Shown here: piece after piece, positions 1 to 11,450 of the stretch
Layout of the letters: each line of letters starts with the position of its first letter
Position numbering within the stretch: position 1 is the stretch's first letter
NCBI RefSeq assembly: GCF_040939455.1
Contig: NC_134120.1
Coordinates: 58,047,001-58,111,000 of the forward strand
Length of the DNA: 64,000 nt
Reading direction: 5' to 3'
DNA from: Microcebus murinus
Taxonomy: Eukaryota; Chordata; Mammalia; Primates; Cheirogaleidae
Translations under genes and position numbers: made by a program
Notes under the pieces: model-generated
The model's input: only the letters and a program-made list of their open reading frames with translations
What the model was told of the DNA's origin: nothing
The model's database searches: none

Positions 1-565
1 ATATGGAGAGAATAGTGAGTAAATTGGTAATAGATTTGTAATCCATCCCCTTCCTCCTTAGTTTTGCTCATGACCTCTCCTACCAGTCATGAAGAGAGCC
101 TGATCAAAGTTGTTCATTTAGTCTTGAGCATTTTTTATTGATTAAAATTATTTATATTAAATAATTATTTATATTAGTGTATTCCCTCTTGGGATATAAG
201 AGTAGTTGCACAGCTAAGGAAGATACAATGTCTTCTGAACATTTAATCTTGATTCTTAAAAATGATGAATAATTTGGTATTATTGTGCACACTTGTATAA
301 ATTCTATTTTTAAGGATTGTATTTATATTTCCATTGTAAGAAGCATGTCTTTTTCGTTGTAAAGTATTTAATATGATTATATATGGTTAGCAGTTAGCAA
401 CATTTATATTTTCTCGTGTTATCCAATGCTTTATTTTTTAAATGGAGATTTAGGGAAATTAAATGACTTGTTCAAAGTATATTGGTAACTCTTTGAATCA
501 AATCCAGGTCTTTTAACCTCTAGGCTTTGTAGTCTTGTAGAATTAAACAGATTTGTTTTGAATTT
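1..565. other. AT-rich non-coding sequence with a MIR remnant
   Basis: No exon, RNA gene or promoter is visible. Around 430-535 the pattern of a MIR SINE can be followed in sense orientation: a stretch like gaaattaaatgacttgttca, then an aatccaggtc stretch. This matches the conserved MIR core loosely and is old. The remainder is AT-rich and looks like ordinary intronic or intergenic DNA. Confidence 0.5.
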
Positions 566-897
566 GTTTTTTGTTTTTCTTTTTAGATAGAATCTCACTC
601 TTTGCTCCCCAGGTAGAGTGCCTTGGCATCAGCCTAGCTTACTGAAACCTCAAACTCCTGGGCTCAAGCGATCCTCTTGCCTCAGCCTCCTGAGTACCTG
701 GGACTACAGGCATGTGCCACCATGCCTGGCTAATTTTTTCTATATATTTTTAGTTGGCCAATTAATTTCTTTCTATTTATAGTAGAGACGGGTCTCGCTC
801 TTGCTCAGGCTGGTTTTAAACTCCTGACATTGGGTGATCCTCCCGCCTTGGCCTCCCAGAGTGCTAGGATTACAGGCGTGAGCCTCCACGCCCTGCC
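566..897 (-). repeat. Alu SINE, lemur type
   Basis: Reverse-oriented dimeric Alu: T-rich tail first, then gatagaatctcactctttgc, both arms, and an end at the promoter-proximal cacgccctgcc. The right arm carries the AT-rich lemur insertion (ttggccaattaatttctttc). A direct repeat of about 11 bp, tttgaatttgt, lies on both sides and is the probable target-site duplication. Confidence 0.93.
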
Positions 898-1070
898 TTG
901 GTTTGAATTTGTATCATGATCCCTCTCCTTCCTAGTGAATGACCTTGAGTAAGTGCCTTAACCTCCTTGAGTCTAGCTTTCTCCTGTGTAAAATCAGGAT
1001 GTATCTTTGTTTTTACAGGGCAGAGGTTTAAGTGAGGGTAATATATGTAAAGTGACTAATACAAGACTTA

Positions 1071-1400
1071 GGGCCCCGGCGCAGTGGCTCACGCCTGTAA
1101 TCCTAGCACTCTGGGAGGCCGAGGTAGGCAGATCACTCAAGGTCAGGAGTTCTAAACCAGCTTGAGCAAGAGTGAGACCCTGTCTCTACTAAAAATAGAA
1201 AGAAATTAATTGGGCAACTAAAAAAATATATAGAAAAAATCAGCCGGCCATGGTGGCACATGCCTGTAATCCCAGCTACTTTGGAGGCTGAGGCAGAAGG
1301 ATTGCTTGAGCCCCGGAGTTTGAGGTTGCTGTGAGCTAGGCTGATACCCCCGACACTCTAGCTCAGGCAAGAGTGTGAGATTCTGTTTCAAAAAAAAAAA
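1071..1400 (+). repeat. Alu SINE, lemur type
   Basis: Sense Alu starting ggccccggcgcagtggctca, with the lemur-type AT-rich stretch after the first arm (aaagaaattaattgggcaac) and an A-tail at 1390-1400. The tail became the integration point of the next small insertion. Confidence 0.93.
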
Positions 1401-1510
1401 AGAGTTGGTACAGCCTCGCCGGCGGGGCGGTGGCGCTGTGGCCGCCGCGGCCTGTGAGGCAGTAGCAATAAAAATAAAAAAAAAAAAAAAAAAAAAAAAG
1501 AGTTGGTACA
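1401..1510 (+). mobile_element. 86-bp GC-rich micro-retroposon with target-site duplication
   Basis: Seen directly: a 12-bp direct repeat, agagttggtaca, at 1401-1412 and 1499-1510. It encloses 54 nt of almost pure GC sequence (1413-1466) followed by an A-rich tail (1467-1498). The head can fold: GCCTC (1413-1417) pairs with GAGGC (1456-1460), and GCGGTGGC (1427-1434) pairs with GCCGCCGC (1441-1448) around a 6-nt loop. The structure suggests L1-mediated insertion of a short structured RNA. The RNA is not one I recognise. It could instead be a severely 5'-truncated mRNA retrocopy from a GC-rich transcript. The aataaa at the tail start is too close to the A-run to be a normal polyadenylation signal. 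Confidence 0.75.
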
Positions 1511-1631
1511 TAGCAGGTACTCAGTAAGTTTTAGTTCCCTTCCTCCCGCAACCCGGTGGTTCTTTCTTACCAGTATGGTGCCTCTAGTCCAGCTGTTCTA
1601 TGTTTTTACTCAGAATTGGGACAGATGTCTA

Positions 1632-1870
1632 GGTGAGGGTTTCTCAACTTCAACACTATTGACATTTCTGGCTGAGTAATTCTTTGTTCCAGTGACTGTG
1701 CTGTGCAGTATCCCTGGTATGTCAGTAAACTGGATGCCAGTAAACCCCACCCCACCCCAAATTGTGACAATAAAAAAGTCTCCAGATGTTGCCAGATGTC
1801 CTTTAGGGTCTAGCAGATGATGGGTGGTGGTGCTCAGGATTGTGCTCAGTGTGGAGAAGTTGATCCTGGC
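1632..1870. repeat. Short non-autonomous DNA transposon, MER type
   Basis: The segment opens gagggtttctcaacttcaac, contains actattgacatttctggc and gtctccagatgttgccagat, and closes ggagaagttgat. The ends are roughly inverted (tttctcaac against gttgatcc). This is the layout of small hAT-type MER elements in mammals. I cannot name the exact subfamily from memory. Confidence 0.6.
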
Positions 1871-2412
1871 AGTAATCCTCAAGTGAGCGCATCCTTCAAC
1901 AGGCCACCGTCACTCTGCTGAGTTGAATGAGTGAGCGGTGTTGCTTCTTGCCAGTCCAGCAGTATCACTCCATTTAGTCCCTTTAGAAGAAATAACACCT
2001 CAGGTGCTTTACTGACTTGTTTGGGGGCTGAATGTACTAGTACTTAATTTTATTTCTTGTTTATTTTTAACAGTGTTGATACATTCTAGAATAGTTACAT
2101 TCAGTTTGAATAAAATAAATAGAAATACCTATAAGAGAAATAGAAAAATGATGAAAGGTGTCAGAGGCATGGAAATGAGATCAATATTGGAAGAAAACAA
2201 TGAAGAGTGAGTAAGTTTATTTAGCATTCAAGTAAAACTGAGAGCCTTATACTAGCATGGCCATGAAAGCAGTATGATGTAGGACTGAAGGAGATAAATT
2301 CAAGAAAAAGGATTTGTTCTTTAGAGGATATTGTGAAAATAAAAGTGATTAAGTTATGAGTTAGGATCTTAAAATGAGCCGTGTGTGTGTGTGCGCATAT
2401 ATATATATATAT
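1871..2412. other. Non-coding sequence ending in a dinucleotide repeat
   Basis: Nothing gene-like. A (GT)n-GCGC-(AT)n microsatellite occupies about 2380-2412, directly before the next Alu. Confidence 0.5.
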
Positions 2413-2726
2413 GGTTTTTTTGTTTGTTTGTTTTTGAGACAGTCTTGCTCTATCGCCCGAGCTAGAGTACTGTGGCATCAGCCTAGTTCACAGCAGCCTC
2501 AAACTCCTGGGCTTAATTGACCCTCCTGCCTCAGCCTCCTGAGTAGCTGGGACTACAGGCTCGCACCACCACACCTGGCTAATTTTTTCTATTTTTAGTG
2601 GAGATATGGGGTCTTGCTTTTGCTCATGCTGATCTCGAACTCCTGACCTCAACTGATCCTCCTCTCTTGGCCTCCCAGAGTGCCCAGGGTGCTAAGATTA
2701 CAGGTGTGAACCACTGTAACTGACCT
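2413..2726 (-). repeat. Alu SINE
   Basis: Reverse-oriented dimeric Alu with a gtttgtttgtttttgagaca tail. It retains cctcctgcctcagcctcctg and ends ccactgtaactgacc. It abuts a second reverse Alu, so the pair is a tandem cluster. Confidence 0.88.
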
Positions 2727-3019
2727 CTTTTTTTTTTTTTTTTTTTTGAGGCAGGGTCAGTTGCCTGGGCTAGAGTATAGTGGCAGCATCATAGCTCACT
2801 GCAACCTCAGACTCCTAGACTAAAGACATCCTCCTTCAAACTCTGAGCAGCTGGGGCTGCAGGCACACACCAGCATGCCTGGCTAATTTTTCTGCTTTTT
2901 GTAGAGACAGGGTCTCACTATGTTGTCCAGGCTGGTCTTGAATTCCTGGGTTTAAGCGATTCTCCAGTCTCAGCCTCCCAAAGTGCTAGGATTAAGGTAT
3001 GAACCACTGCACCCAACTA
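2727..3019 (-). repeat. Alu SINE, older J-like copy
   Basis: Reverse Alu with a T-run tail (about 2728-2748), gtagagacagggtctcacta and cctcccaaagtgctaggatt. It lacks the lemur AT-rich insertion, so it resembles the old AluJ layer shared by all primates. Confidence 0.88.
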
Positions 3020-4798
3020 AGCCATATATTTTATGAAGTAGTTTTGTGATGGCAAGAGGATGATTGCTTAGAATCAAGAGGTTTATGATTCTTCTTAGGT
3101 GGCTTATTTAACATTTTTATTTTCCCCAATGTTTATGTAGTTGTAGTCATAATAAGACCTTAATGTCTAAGGAGAGTTTATTAGATACAGGCTGAAGAAG
3201 TTTTCACTTTCACACCCTTAATTAAGAAGTTAAAGATACTCTCAGGCTCTGCATGTACTCACAAGTATACCTAACTGGCAGTTAGAACATATTTTGGTAT
3301 ACAGGGTCTTTAGAAAGTAGTAATTGATGCAATTAATATTAGGTAATATTTCTAGATCCTCACAAGATTAAAACATTTATTTTTCTGGGATGCCACAAAT
3401 AATTATTATAGCAGGAGTATTAAAGATTAGAATCATGCATGGTCTCATCAGCCTTCTAGGACTTAAATACCCACCTGACAACAATCATTTATTTCAAATT
3501 TTGGTTTCAAAATTTTTGATGTACCTTCAGTTTTAGATGTATAAAAAACATTTAAAGAATTAGGCCACATCTTGATTTATTAATTGTAAGATTGGTTGTA
3601 GGTTTTCCTGGGAGGAACAATGAATGCCTGTGTGCATACTAATAAAAGGATCCCTTGAGAATGGTTTCTTGGTGTACGGAACATTTAGGGTTTGTTTGGG
3701 ATTTGAAAAGAGGGTGTGATCAGTCAAGCTTCTCAGTAAGGTTCATGCTAATTTGGGAAGATGGTCTTGGAATAATATCCTATTTGATTTTAGAAAGAAA
3801 CATTTATGGAGAAGTTTGAAATAGTGAAAACATGTTTTAAAACATTTTTTGTCTACTTTTTATGTATTTCTTGAGTATTCACATTCTGATCCTTAAATGA
3901 AAGGAATATATAAAGTATATGTGTATGTGTCCAGAGTACATATTGGGGGTGATGGAATTAGGAATTGATTAGGCCTTATATAGTTAGAGTAATAGGTAAG
4001 AATTATCCTCCTTGAACAACATATTCAAATATGTCAGGTTAATTCAATCTAACAGACATGCATTGAGTTCCTACTATCTGCATACACATCCTAGTTTCCA
4101 TGAGTGATATAAAGATAAATAGTTTTAGTCATTAAAGAAGAGAAAATCAAACATAAACACAGTATTTACCCTGAAGCTAATGCAGCTTGAACTTCAAGCC
4201 CTTTCATTACCCAGGCCACTTCTAAGTCCCTGAGGGGGAGTTTTAACAGTATGTTCAGATATTCTTTTGTTTCATTTGCAAAATATATTAGCCATACTCA
4301 GATAATAATGCTATCATTTTTGACTCCAATTTACCCCCCAACATATTTCTACTTGTGTTGGGTTGTATGAGTGTGGCCACAGGCATTTTGGGGAGAAATT
4401 TTGGAATAATGTGTTTGTGGTTTTGTGTCTAACATATGCAAAGAGAAATAGTAGAAAGAATTTAGTCACATACAGATATTGATACTTAAGTAAGTTAGGA
4501 CTCTGTTGGGAAACCATTAGCCTCACTAAGAGTTTTGACTAAACTTCAGAAGAAAAAAATCATTGATCTACCTAGGACCGTATGTTGATGGGAGATGGTG
4601 AGTCACACTCTGCTTGTTTATGTGTAAGGTCAGAATCACTCCCTGCACCATAGGTTCTGTGAAATGGTAACAGTTCCCAGCCTTGTTTCATAATAGTGTC
4701 ATGAAAACTATGTATAGTATATTTCCCTTTTGTTTCTTGTTGGCTAAGTAGAAATAAAGAAAATATCCTCTAGATATTTGTTTATTTATTTTTAACTA
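3020..4798. other. Unique AT-rich non-coding sequence
   Basis: No convincing exon or repeat except a weak L2/MIR-like phrase at about 4035-4110 (cattgagttcctactatctg). A gtgagt donor-like site at 4598 follows only a 22-nt segment after a weak acceptor and is not supported as an exon. Confidence 0.4.
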
Positions 4799-5134
4799 AA
4801 AAAAAATTTTTTTTTTGAGACAGAGTCTTGCTCTGTCACTCAGGCTAGAGTGTGTGGTGTCAGCCTAGTTCACAAGCAACCTCAAACTCCTGGGCTCAAG
4901 CAATCCTTCTGCCTCAGCCTCCTGAGTAGCTAGGACTACAGGCTTGCGCCACCATGCCTGGGTGATTTTTTTCTACTATATATTTTTAGTTGTCTGGCTA
5001 ATTTCTTTCTATTCTCAGTAGAGACGGGGTCTTGCTCTTGCTCAGGCTGCTCTCAAACTCCTGAGCTCACGTGATCCTCCTGCCTCGGCCTCCCAGAGTG
5101 CTAGAATTATAGGCATGAGCCACCGAGCCCGGCC
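4799..5134 (-). repeat. Alu SINE, lemur type
   Basis: Reverse Alu from a T-rich tail to ccaccgagcccggcc. It contains the AT-rich lemur segment (tatatttttagttgtctggc) followed by tctcagtagagacggggtct. Confidence 0.94.
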
Positions 5135-5149
5135 CAGATATTTGTTTAA

Positions 5150-5995
5150 AACTATGAGGGGAAAAATTAACTTTTTATTTTGGAATACTTTTAGATTTAG
5201 AGAAAAGTTGCAAAGATAATGCAGAGAATTCCTTTGTATTCATCACCCCACTTCCACTAGTGTTAATGTCTTACATTATTGTATTGTATATTTGTAAATA
5301 AATATTGTAAATATTATTGTATATTTGTCAAAACTAAAAAGCCAAGATTTATATATTACTGTTAACTAAACTCCAGACTTCATGTGGATTTCCCCAGTTT
5401 TTCTATTAATGTCCTCTTCCTAGTGCAGAAATCCCATCCAGGATACCATATTGCATTTAGTCATGTTGTCTTCTTAGTCTCTTCTGTTCTCTGACAGTTT
5501 CTTATGACCTTGACAGTCGTGAGTACTGTTTAGGTGTTTTGTAAAATGTCCCTCCATTTGGGTTTGCTTGATGTTTTTATGACTGGACTAGGCTTATGGG
5601 TTTGGGGGAAGAATACTAGAGAGGAGCAGGGCTCCTCTCATTACGCTATTTTGGGGCACATGATCTCCATGTGACATCAGTGATTATGTTAACCTTGATA
5701 CTTGGTTAAGATAGTGTTTGCCAGATTTCTCCAATAAAAAGTTACTATTTTTACCTTTTCTATACTTTTTTTCTTTAGAAAGGAGTCAGTAATTCCAGCC
5801 CACCTTCAAGGAGGGGGGCAGGTAATTAAACTACCTCCTACACACTTGGGTTTTGGATATCCAGTTACTGAGTATTATGAATAATGCTGCTGTTAACATT
5901 ATTGAACATGTCTTCTAGTGAACAAATGTACCATTTGTGTTGAATATATATCTAAAAGTGCAATCACTAACTCATGGTGTATGTTCAGCATTTCT
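5150..5995 (-). mobile_element. Old L1M 3'-end fragment
   Basis: Reverse-strand L1M 3' sequence: tttagatttagagaaaagtt, caccccacttccactagtg, catccaggataccatattgc, gtgtttgccagatttctcc, aaaggagtcagtaattccag, and then tattatgaataatgctgctg. This phrase order is typical of L1MC/L1ME 3' ends. No reading frame survives. Confidence 0.75.
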
Positions 5996-6480
5996 AGATA
6001 TTGCCAAAAATTTTTCAAACTGATTATACTTCACAAACTTCTAAAATTAAAACGAATCTGTGACATTAGTATAAATTTAATAAGAATTTGATTAGTATCG
6101 AGTATATGGACGGGTTATATTCCTAATAATAACAGGACCTGCTGGCCTATATTTAGCTCCTGAAAACTGTGACTCTGAGGTCTTTTTAAATTACTTGTGC
6201 GAATACATTTTTAAAATATTGGGCCTGTTGTATTTTTCTCTTATAGTTCCTATTTTCTGTCCCACCTCCAATTTAATTAGAAGCCAAATTCTTATTTAAT
6301 ATGCTTCTTATTAAATATTAAATATCTTATATTGCTGAGAGATAAGGATGTACATATAGGCATAGTTGATGGGTAGTGGTGGAATGCCACTAACAGTCTC
6401 CATAGGTTGCTTGGTCATATCTTCCTGGATTTTTAGTGAAAATATCATGTTAGAGGAATCTCTGTTACATGATTTCTTTT
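5996..6480. other. Unique AT-rich non-coding sequence
   Basis: Nothing recognisable on either strand. Confidence 0.4.
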
Positions 6481-7640
6481 ATTCATTTCACCACCATTTG
6501 AGTGCTTTCTAGGTGCACTGTGCTAGATATCAAAGATACAAAGGGATAAAGTGCACCCATATTTTCAAAAAACTCACAGTACAGTGCAATAATGTCAAAA
6601 TAATAGAGACATGTATAGATAACTGTGTGAGCTCAGAGAAGAGAGTGGGTGACTCTGCCTGATGACAATAGGCAAGTTTCACAGAGGAGATCTACTTTTG
6701 GAAGTCTCACGGATAAGCTGTGGGATGATATGAAGGGCACACGAGGCAGAAGCAGCACTAAGTAGAAAGGCTTGGAGATGTGGAGGATGCCATATGCCAA
6801 CTACTCAAAGAGCAGCAGTACATGGATGGCAGGCATGGCATTTGTGCTACCATCCACTTCCCCATGCCAAAAGCAGAAACTGCTAATCAGTCATCACATG
6901 TTTTCTGCTAAATTTATAAGCAGCCTCAGAGTTCTCAACAGGATGCTTTAGGCAGCCACTACTAGTTATTTAGAGTTGGCACGTGAGGGTTAAACCTGTT
7001 TGTCTTCTCTGCAGTGGGCGTTCACTGTGCCCACAGCAGAGGATGTGTGTGGGAGTGGGGGTGGGGGTGAGACAGGCTGGAAAGGAATGTTGGCTGGGAT
7101 CAGGAGATGAAGGACTCTGTGCTAGCCACACTGTTGTCTGTATAGGCAGTGGAGAGCCATGAAAAGATTTTAAGCAGGAAAATGATGTAAGCAAATTACT
7201 CTTTTTAGAAAGATAAATGTGGGGACTTTGTAGAAGATATATTGAATTGGGTAAAACTGAGGCATTTCATATATGAGTTCTTAGTAGCCTTTAAGTTGCT
7301 AAACCAGTTAGGAATATTACAGCTATTCAAACAGAAGGTGATGTAGGTCTGGAACTAGGACAATAGGGATGGAGAGAGAAAGAGTCAGCTTGGGAGTGAT
7401 TTAGGAAATAGAATAGGGCTTGAGTCCACAGCCATACCGCCCTGAGCCGCCCAATCTTGTCTGATCTCGGAAGCTGAGCAGGGTTAAGTCTGGTTAGTAC
7501 TTGGATGAGAGAATAGGCTTGGCTCTTTAATATTTGATATGTGGGTGAGAAGGAGGAACGAGTCTTCAAAGGCTCTCAGACTTCCTGTCTGGGTGGTAGG
7601 AAAGGCAGGAGGGGCAGGTTAGGGTGAGAAGATGATGACT
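6481..7640 (-). repeat. L2 LINE, long antisense fragment interrupted by a 5S insert
   Basis: The segment reads as the reverse complement of an L2 3' region: gagtgctttctaggtgcact, gtgctagatatcaaagatac, then ggcagtggagagccatgaaa and gattttaagcaggaaaatga, and continues to ggatggagagagaaagagtc and gatatgtgggtgagaaggag. A 5S rRNA fragment interrupts it at 7424-7512, and L2-like sequence resumes afterwards. Confidence 0.75.
7424..7512 (+). pseudogene. 5S rRNA retropseudogene, 3'-truncated
   Basis: From gtccacagccataccgccct through ctgatctcggaagctgagca to ggttagtacttggatgagag the segment follows the first 89 nt of vertebrate 5S rRNA with a handful of substitutions. The last 30 nt or so of the 121-nt RNA are missing, and there is no A-tail. 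The flanks carry an imperfect direct repeat, gaatagggcttg (7411-7422) and gaataggcttg (7511-7521), consistent with a target-site duplication inside an older L2. The internal control region is partly intact, but without the 3' end and a clear T-run terminator a functional gene is unlikely. Confidence 0.9.
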
Positions 7641-7779
7641 TATACTTGTTGGAAATTAAATTGGCCTGGAAAATATTTTTCTTATGGAGTCGTCATGATT
7701 CCTACCAAGTTCCTTTACTCTTCCAGATTGTAGCAAGTCAACTGTTAATGTCACATAGGAACATGAAAAGAACATAAGA

Positions 7780-8235
7780 ATTGGCTGTAGAAGATGTGGT
7801 TTTGATTCTTAGTTCTAACATTCACTGCTTAGTGATAACCTCAGGCAGGCCATTTAACTGTCTGTCTCTAACTCTGACTTTCTATTTCTTTAACTGTAAA
7901 ATAGAAGTAACATTTGTCCAGCACTTCTTATAAAACTGTTGTAAGAATCAAATGAGGAAATAAATATATGTGGGGGCACTTTGTCAGCTCATACACACTG
8001 TACAAATACTATATATTTGTGGTGTGTGGTGGAGGTTTGATCCTCACAACACTCCTATGAGGTAGGTGCTGTTAATAACCTTCACCTTACAAATGGGGAA
8101 ACTGAAGCATAGAGGCCTTAAATTTAGGCAATAGCCCACCTGGGATCCAACCCCCCCCCCAAAAAAAGTCTGACCTCAGAGGTCTTCCTCTTAACCACTC
8201 TGCTCTATTGCCTGCCTGGTAGGTGGCCTGTGGAT
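7780..8235 (+). repeat. MIR SINE remnants (two)
   Basis: The first is at about 7790-7990: ttcactgcttagtgataacc, gtctctaactctgactttct, ctgtaaaatagaagtaac, aatgaggaaataaatatat. The second is at about 8035-8220: gatcctcacaacactcctat, gaggtaggtgct, aatggggaaactgaagcata. Both are typical MIR core phrases. A C10A7 run at 8151-8167 interrupts the second. Confidence 0.7.
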
Positions 8236-8350
8236 GAGTCTCACCATGGGCCATTCTGGACTGGATTAGTGGACTGCACAGCGGGGAGCCTGAGGGTCCT
8301 ATTTGGGATGATGAGAGGACACCCTATTGCTTTGGCATTTGGATTATCTG

Positions 8351-8804
8351 TGTATTAGTTTTCTGTAACAAATTACCACAAACTTAGTAGGTTAAAACAG
8401 TACCAAATTATTACCTTACAATTCTGGTGACCAGTAGTTTGAAGATAGGTCTTATGGATGAAAATTAAGGTGTTGGTAGGGCTGTGTTCTTTCTGGAGCC
8501 CCCTTGAGAATCCAGTCCTTGCCTTTTCCAGCTCCTAGAGGCTGCAGCATTCCTTGGCTCCTGCCCTCCTTCCTCCAATCATATAACTCCAGTCTCTGCC
8601 TCTGACATCTTATCACCTTCTCTGACTCTCCTACTGTCCTCTTATAATATGATGACATGAGCCCACCTGGATAATTCAGTATCATCTCCCCATCTCAAGA
8701 TCCTTCACTCTGCAGAGTTTCTTTTGCTGTGTGAAGTAACATTCACAGGATTTGGGGATGAGGATGTGGATATCTATAGGGAGGCCATTATTTGGCCTAC
8801 TACA
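8351..8804 (-). mobile_element. Solo LTR, MaLR/ERVL-like
   Basis: The segment begins tgtattagttttctgtaaca and ends ggcctactaca, giving TG...CA termini. Inside are aaattaccacaaacttagta, ttgccttttccagctcctag and gcccacctggataattcag, phrases I associate with reverse-oriented mammalian MaLR-type LTRs. No internal retroviral genes flank it. The exact subfamily is uncertain. Confidence 0.6.
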
Positions 8805-9219
8805 GTCTTTTTATTAATGGGTTGGTTGATTGTATAGATTGACTTTCAGGCTTTCTTATTTATTTATTTGTCAAGTGAAGCAGCAGGAGTGGAGAAGGAA
8901 TCTGTAACTGCAAGCTTTTGTTATTTTAAATTTTGAGTAATAACAGATGAAACCCCCTTTTCCACCACTCTGATTTTGAGCCATTGCTCATTACAGTTGT
9001 TTGACCATTTAATGTCATCATCCTGAACACTCATGCATCAGGAGAGGAGTGGAGGCTTTTGAGAGAGGTGTAAAATAAAAGGCAGTGGCTTTTAAAGATC
9101 TTAACGAACAAGTATAAAAATGAGTTGAATTTTAAAATCTTAATATGATTTAGCTATTTTTTGTTTCAAAATCTTACCATACTCTTTAATGTTATAACCA
9201 TAGCAAATATAAAAATTTA
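8805..9219. other. Unique non-coding sequence
   Basis: No gene or repeat recognised. Confidence 0.4.
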
Positions 9220-9515
9220 GGCCAGGTGCAGTGGCTTACGTCTGTAATCCTAGTACTCTGGGAAGCTGAGGCAGGAGGATCACTTGAGCTCAGGAGTTCA
9301 AGACTAGCCTGAGCACAAGAGCAAGACTCCATTTTTACTAAAAATAGAAAAATGAGCCCAGGCCTCATGGTGCATGCCTGTAGTTGCAGCTACTTGGGAC
9401 ACTGAGGCAAGAGGATCACTTGAGCCCAGGTGTTGTGATTGCAGTGAGCTATGATGATGCTACTGCACTCTACCCAGGGCGACAGAGTGAGACTGTTTTT
9501 CAAAAAAAAAAAAGA
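9220..9515 (+). repeat. Alu SINE, older J-like copy
   Basis: Sense Alu starting ggccaggtgcagtggcttac, with a central A-rich linker (ctaaaaatagaaaaatgagc) and an A-tail at about 9501-9513. It lacks the lemur AT-rich insertion. Confidence 0.92.
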
Positions 9516-9659
9516 AAAGAAAAGTATATTTTTTCTCTGTAGGACATTTTACCACAAGCATTTTTGAAGAATAGCTGACATCTTTTTTTGATTTCACTGT
9601 GCCAGTTTGACATAGGACTTCATTTGCATGTCTCTTTATCCTGAATCTTCCTACAGGTT

Positions 9660-9985
9660 ATAATAAGAAAAATAGCTAACAGTTACTGAGCCCCTACAGT
9701 AGGCATCTGCAGGGCCCTTCAAAACATATTTTGTTTTGTTTTTTTCATTTGATACCACAGCAGTCTCATGAGATGTAGATATTTTTCCCATTTTCCCCCT
9801 GGCCTATTCCTTCTGATTATTCCCTTTTTTGTAGATGAGAAAGCTGAAAACTAGAGAAGTATCTTATTTGAAGACACATCACATAATTAGTAAGTGATGG
9901 AACTGAGGTTTAAAGACAGGATTATCCCCCTCTAAAGGCTTGTTCTTGATAGTCTTCCACACTGCCTTACCAAGGCAGGTAAGAT
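9660..9985 (+). repeat. MIR SINE remnant
   Basis: The phrases agctaacagttactgagccc, cagtctcatgagatgtagat, gtagatgagaaagctgaaaa and ataattagtaagtgatggaa follow the MIR pattern in order. A T-rich stretch separates the first two. Confidence 0.6.
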
Positions 9986-10715
9986 AAAGGCTTACTTAAA
10001 CTATTAAACATTAAAAGCTGTGAAGAAGAAAATATATTGGCACAAAGGGCTATTAGTGCAATGGAACATTACATTTTATTTTATTCTTCCTGATAGCCAG
10101 GACAAGTTGAGAGACTTGAAATATATAATTTTTAGTTAGCAAGTATGCCAATTTTTCCTCATCTCTAAATACTAAATTCCTGTTGATCTTTGAGCATCTA
10201 TACAAGTGACATTGTGTGACATAGAGGATAATGATTTAATAATTTGACAATCAAAATAAAAGTATCCTTAATATAGCTGTTTTTGTGTCAAATGTATAAC
10301 ATTCCTTTTTCTATTAAAGTATAAGTTGGCAAAGGTGATTTTATTGGGAAAAATGGGTTTAAGCTAATAAATGCATAGTTTCACTGTCCTAACTTTTGAT
10401 CCATTCATGGATTCCAAGTCCTCAGTGGGCACTGTGTTTTATAAATTCAGATATGATTAAGCTATGGAAATTTTTTTATTGCTAAATTTTAGTCTGTTAA
10501 CTATTCAAAACTATGGGTGTTTTTTTTTTTCTGGTATTAATACAAAAACTGTCTAAAAGCCTACTTAATATACTACTTTCTTATAAAATTATTACAGTTT
10601 TTAAACCAATGCTTATTGTTGATCAGTTGTGATGATGAAGTGTTTGAGAATATTATTCTTGAAAACATGGAGTATGTTCAGGATGTCATTCTTTATTCTT
10701 CTTACCCTACTTCAC
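9986..10715. other. Unique AT-rich non-coding sequence
   Basis: No exon, RNA gene or confident repeat seen. Confidence 0.4.
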
Positions 10716-11450
10716 TCCCACTTCAATCCATTAGCAAGTCCTATTAATACTACTTCCAGATTATCTACTGAATCCTCTCCTTCCTCATCACTGCCACCAT
10801 GCTGAGCTGGCTGCACCCCTACACCTCACTGCTCTCCAGGACAATGACAGTAGCCTCCTCTCTGGCCTTGGGCTTTCATCCTGGCCCTCTCCACTGCATT
10901 CTCCAGATAGTAGTTGAGACTGACCTGGAAATACACCTGGAGTCAACTGGAGATTGTTGCTTAGTATCCTTCAGTAGCTTCCCATCATACTTAAAATCTA
11001 ATCTAACCTTCTTATGCTATCTTTACAGGCCTGTGTGATCCACCCCTCCCTGTCTTTCCACACACAGTTTATGCTACTCATCCACCAAACACTTCAGGGC
11101 CTATCACACATTGCTTGGTTCAGGAACAGGTTCTTCCTCCAGCCTTGTGGTTAGCTCTACTCAACTTCAAGTTGTCTATTTAAATGTAATCTCAGGGAGT
11201 CTTACCTGACCACCCTAAATTCAGTCATTTGATTTTTCCTTTCTCCTCTCCCTTTTGTGTCCTTAATAGCATTTATCACCAGTTGTAATTATTTTGTTTG
11301 ATTGCTTTTTTTTCTGGTCTGCATTCACTGAAATGTAAGCCTTATGTGGACAAGGACCGTGTCTGGTTTGTTCACTACTCCAATATGTCATCAGTGTTTA
11401 TCAATAGTATTTAGGTATTCAATAAATACTTACTGAACAAATGAGAATAG
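10716..11450 (+). repeat. L2 LINE 3' end
   Basis: Sense L2-type sequence: ctgcattctccagatagtag, gtcttacctgaccaccctaa, cctttctcctctcccttttg, gcatttatcaccagttgtaa, aatgtaagccttatgtggac, ending ttcaataaatacttactgaa. A 79-codon open frame from 10799 lies within it and is a chance frame in old repeat sequence. Confidence 0.85.

Larger units (their letters stand above)
915..1540 (+). repeat. MIR SINE, split by two later insertions
   Basis: Positions 915-1070 read like a MIR (gaccttgagtaagtgcctta, cttgagtc, ctgtgtaaaatcaggatgta, taatatatgtaaagtgacta). The element resumes at about 1511 with tagcaggtactcagtaagtt. The gap holds an Alu (1071-1400) and a small GC-rich retroposon (1413-1498). The MIR is therefore the oldest layer here. 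Confidence 0.7.
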
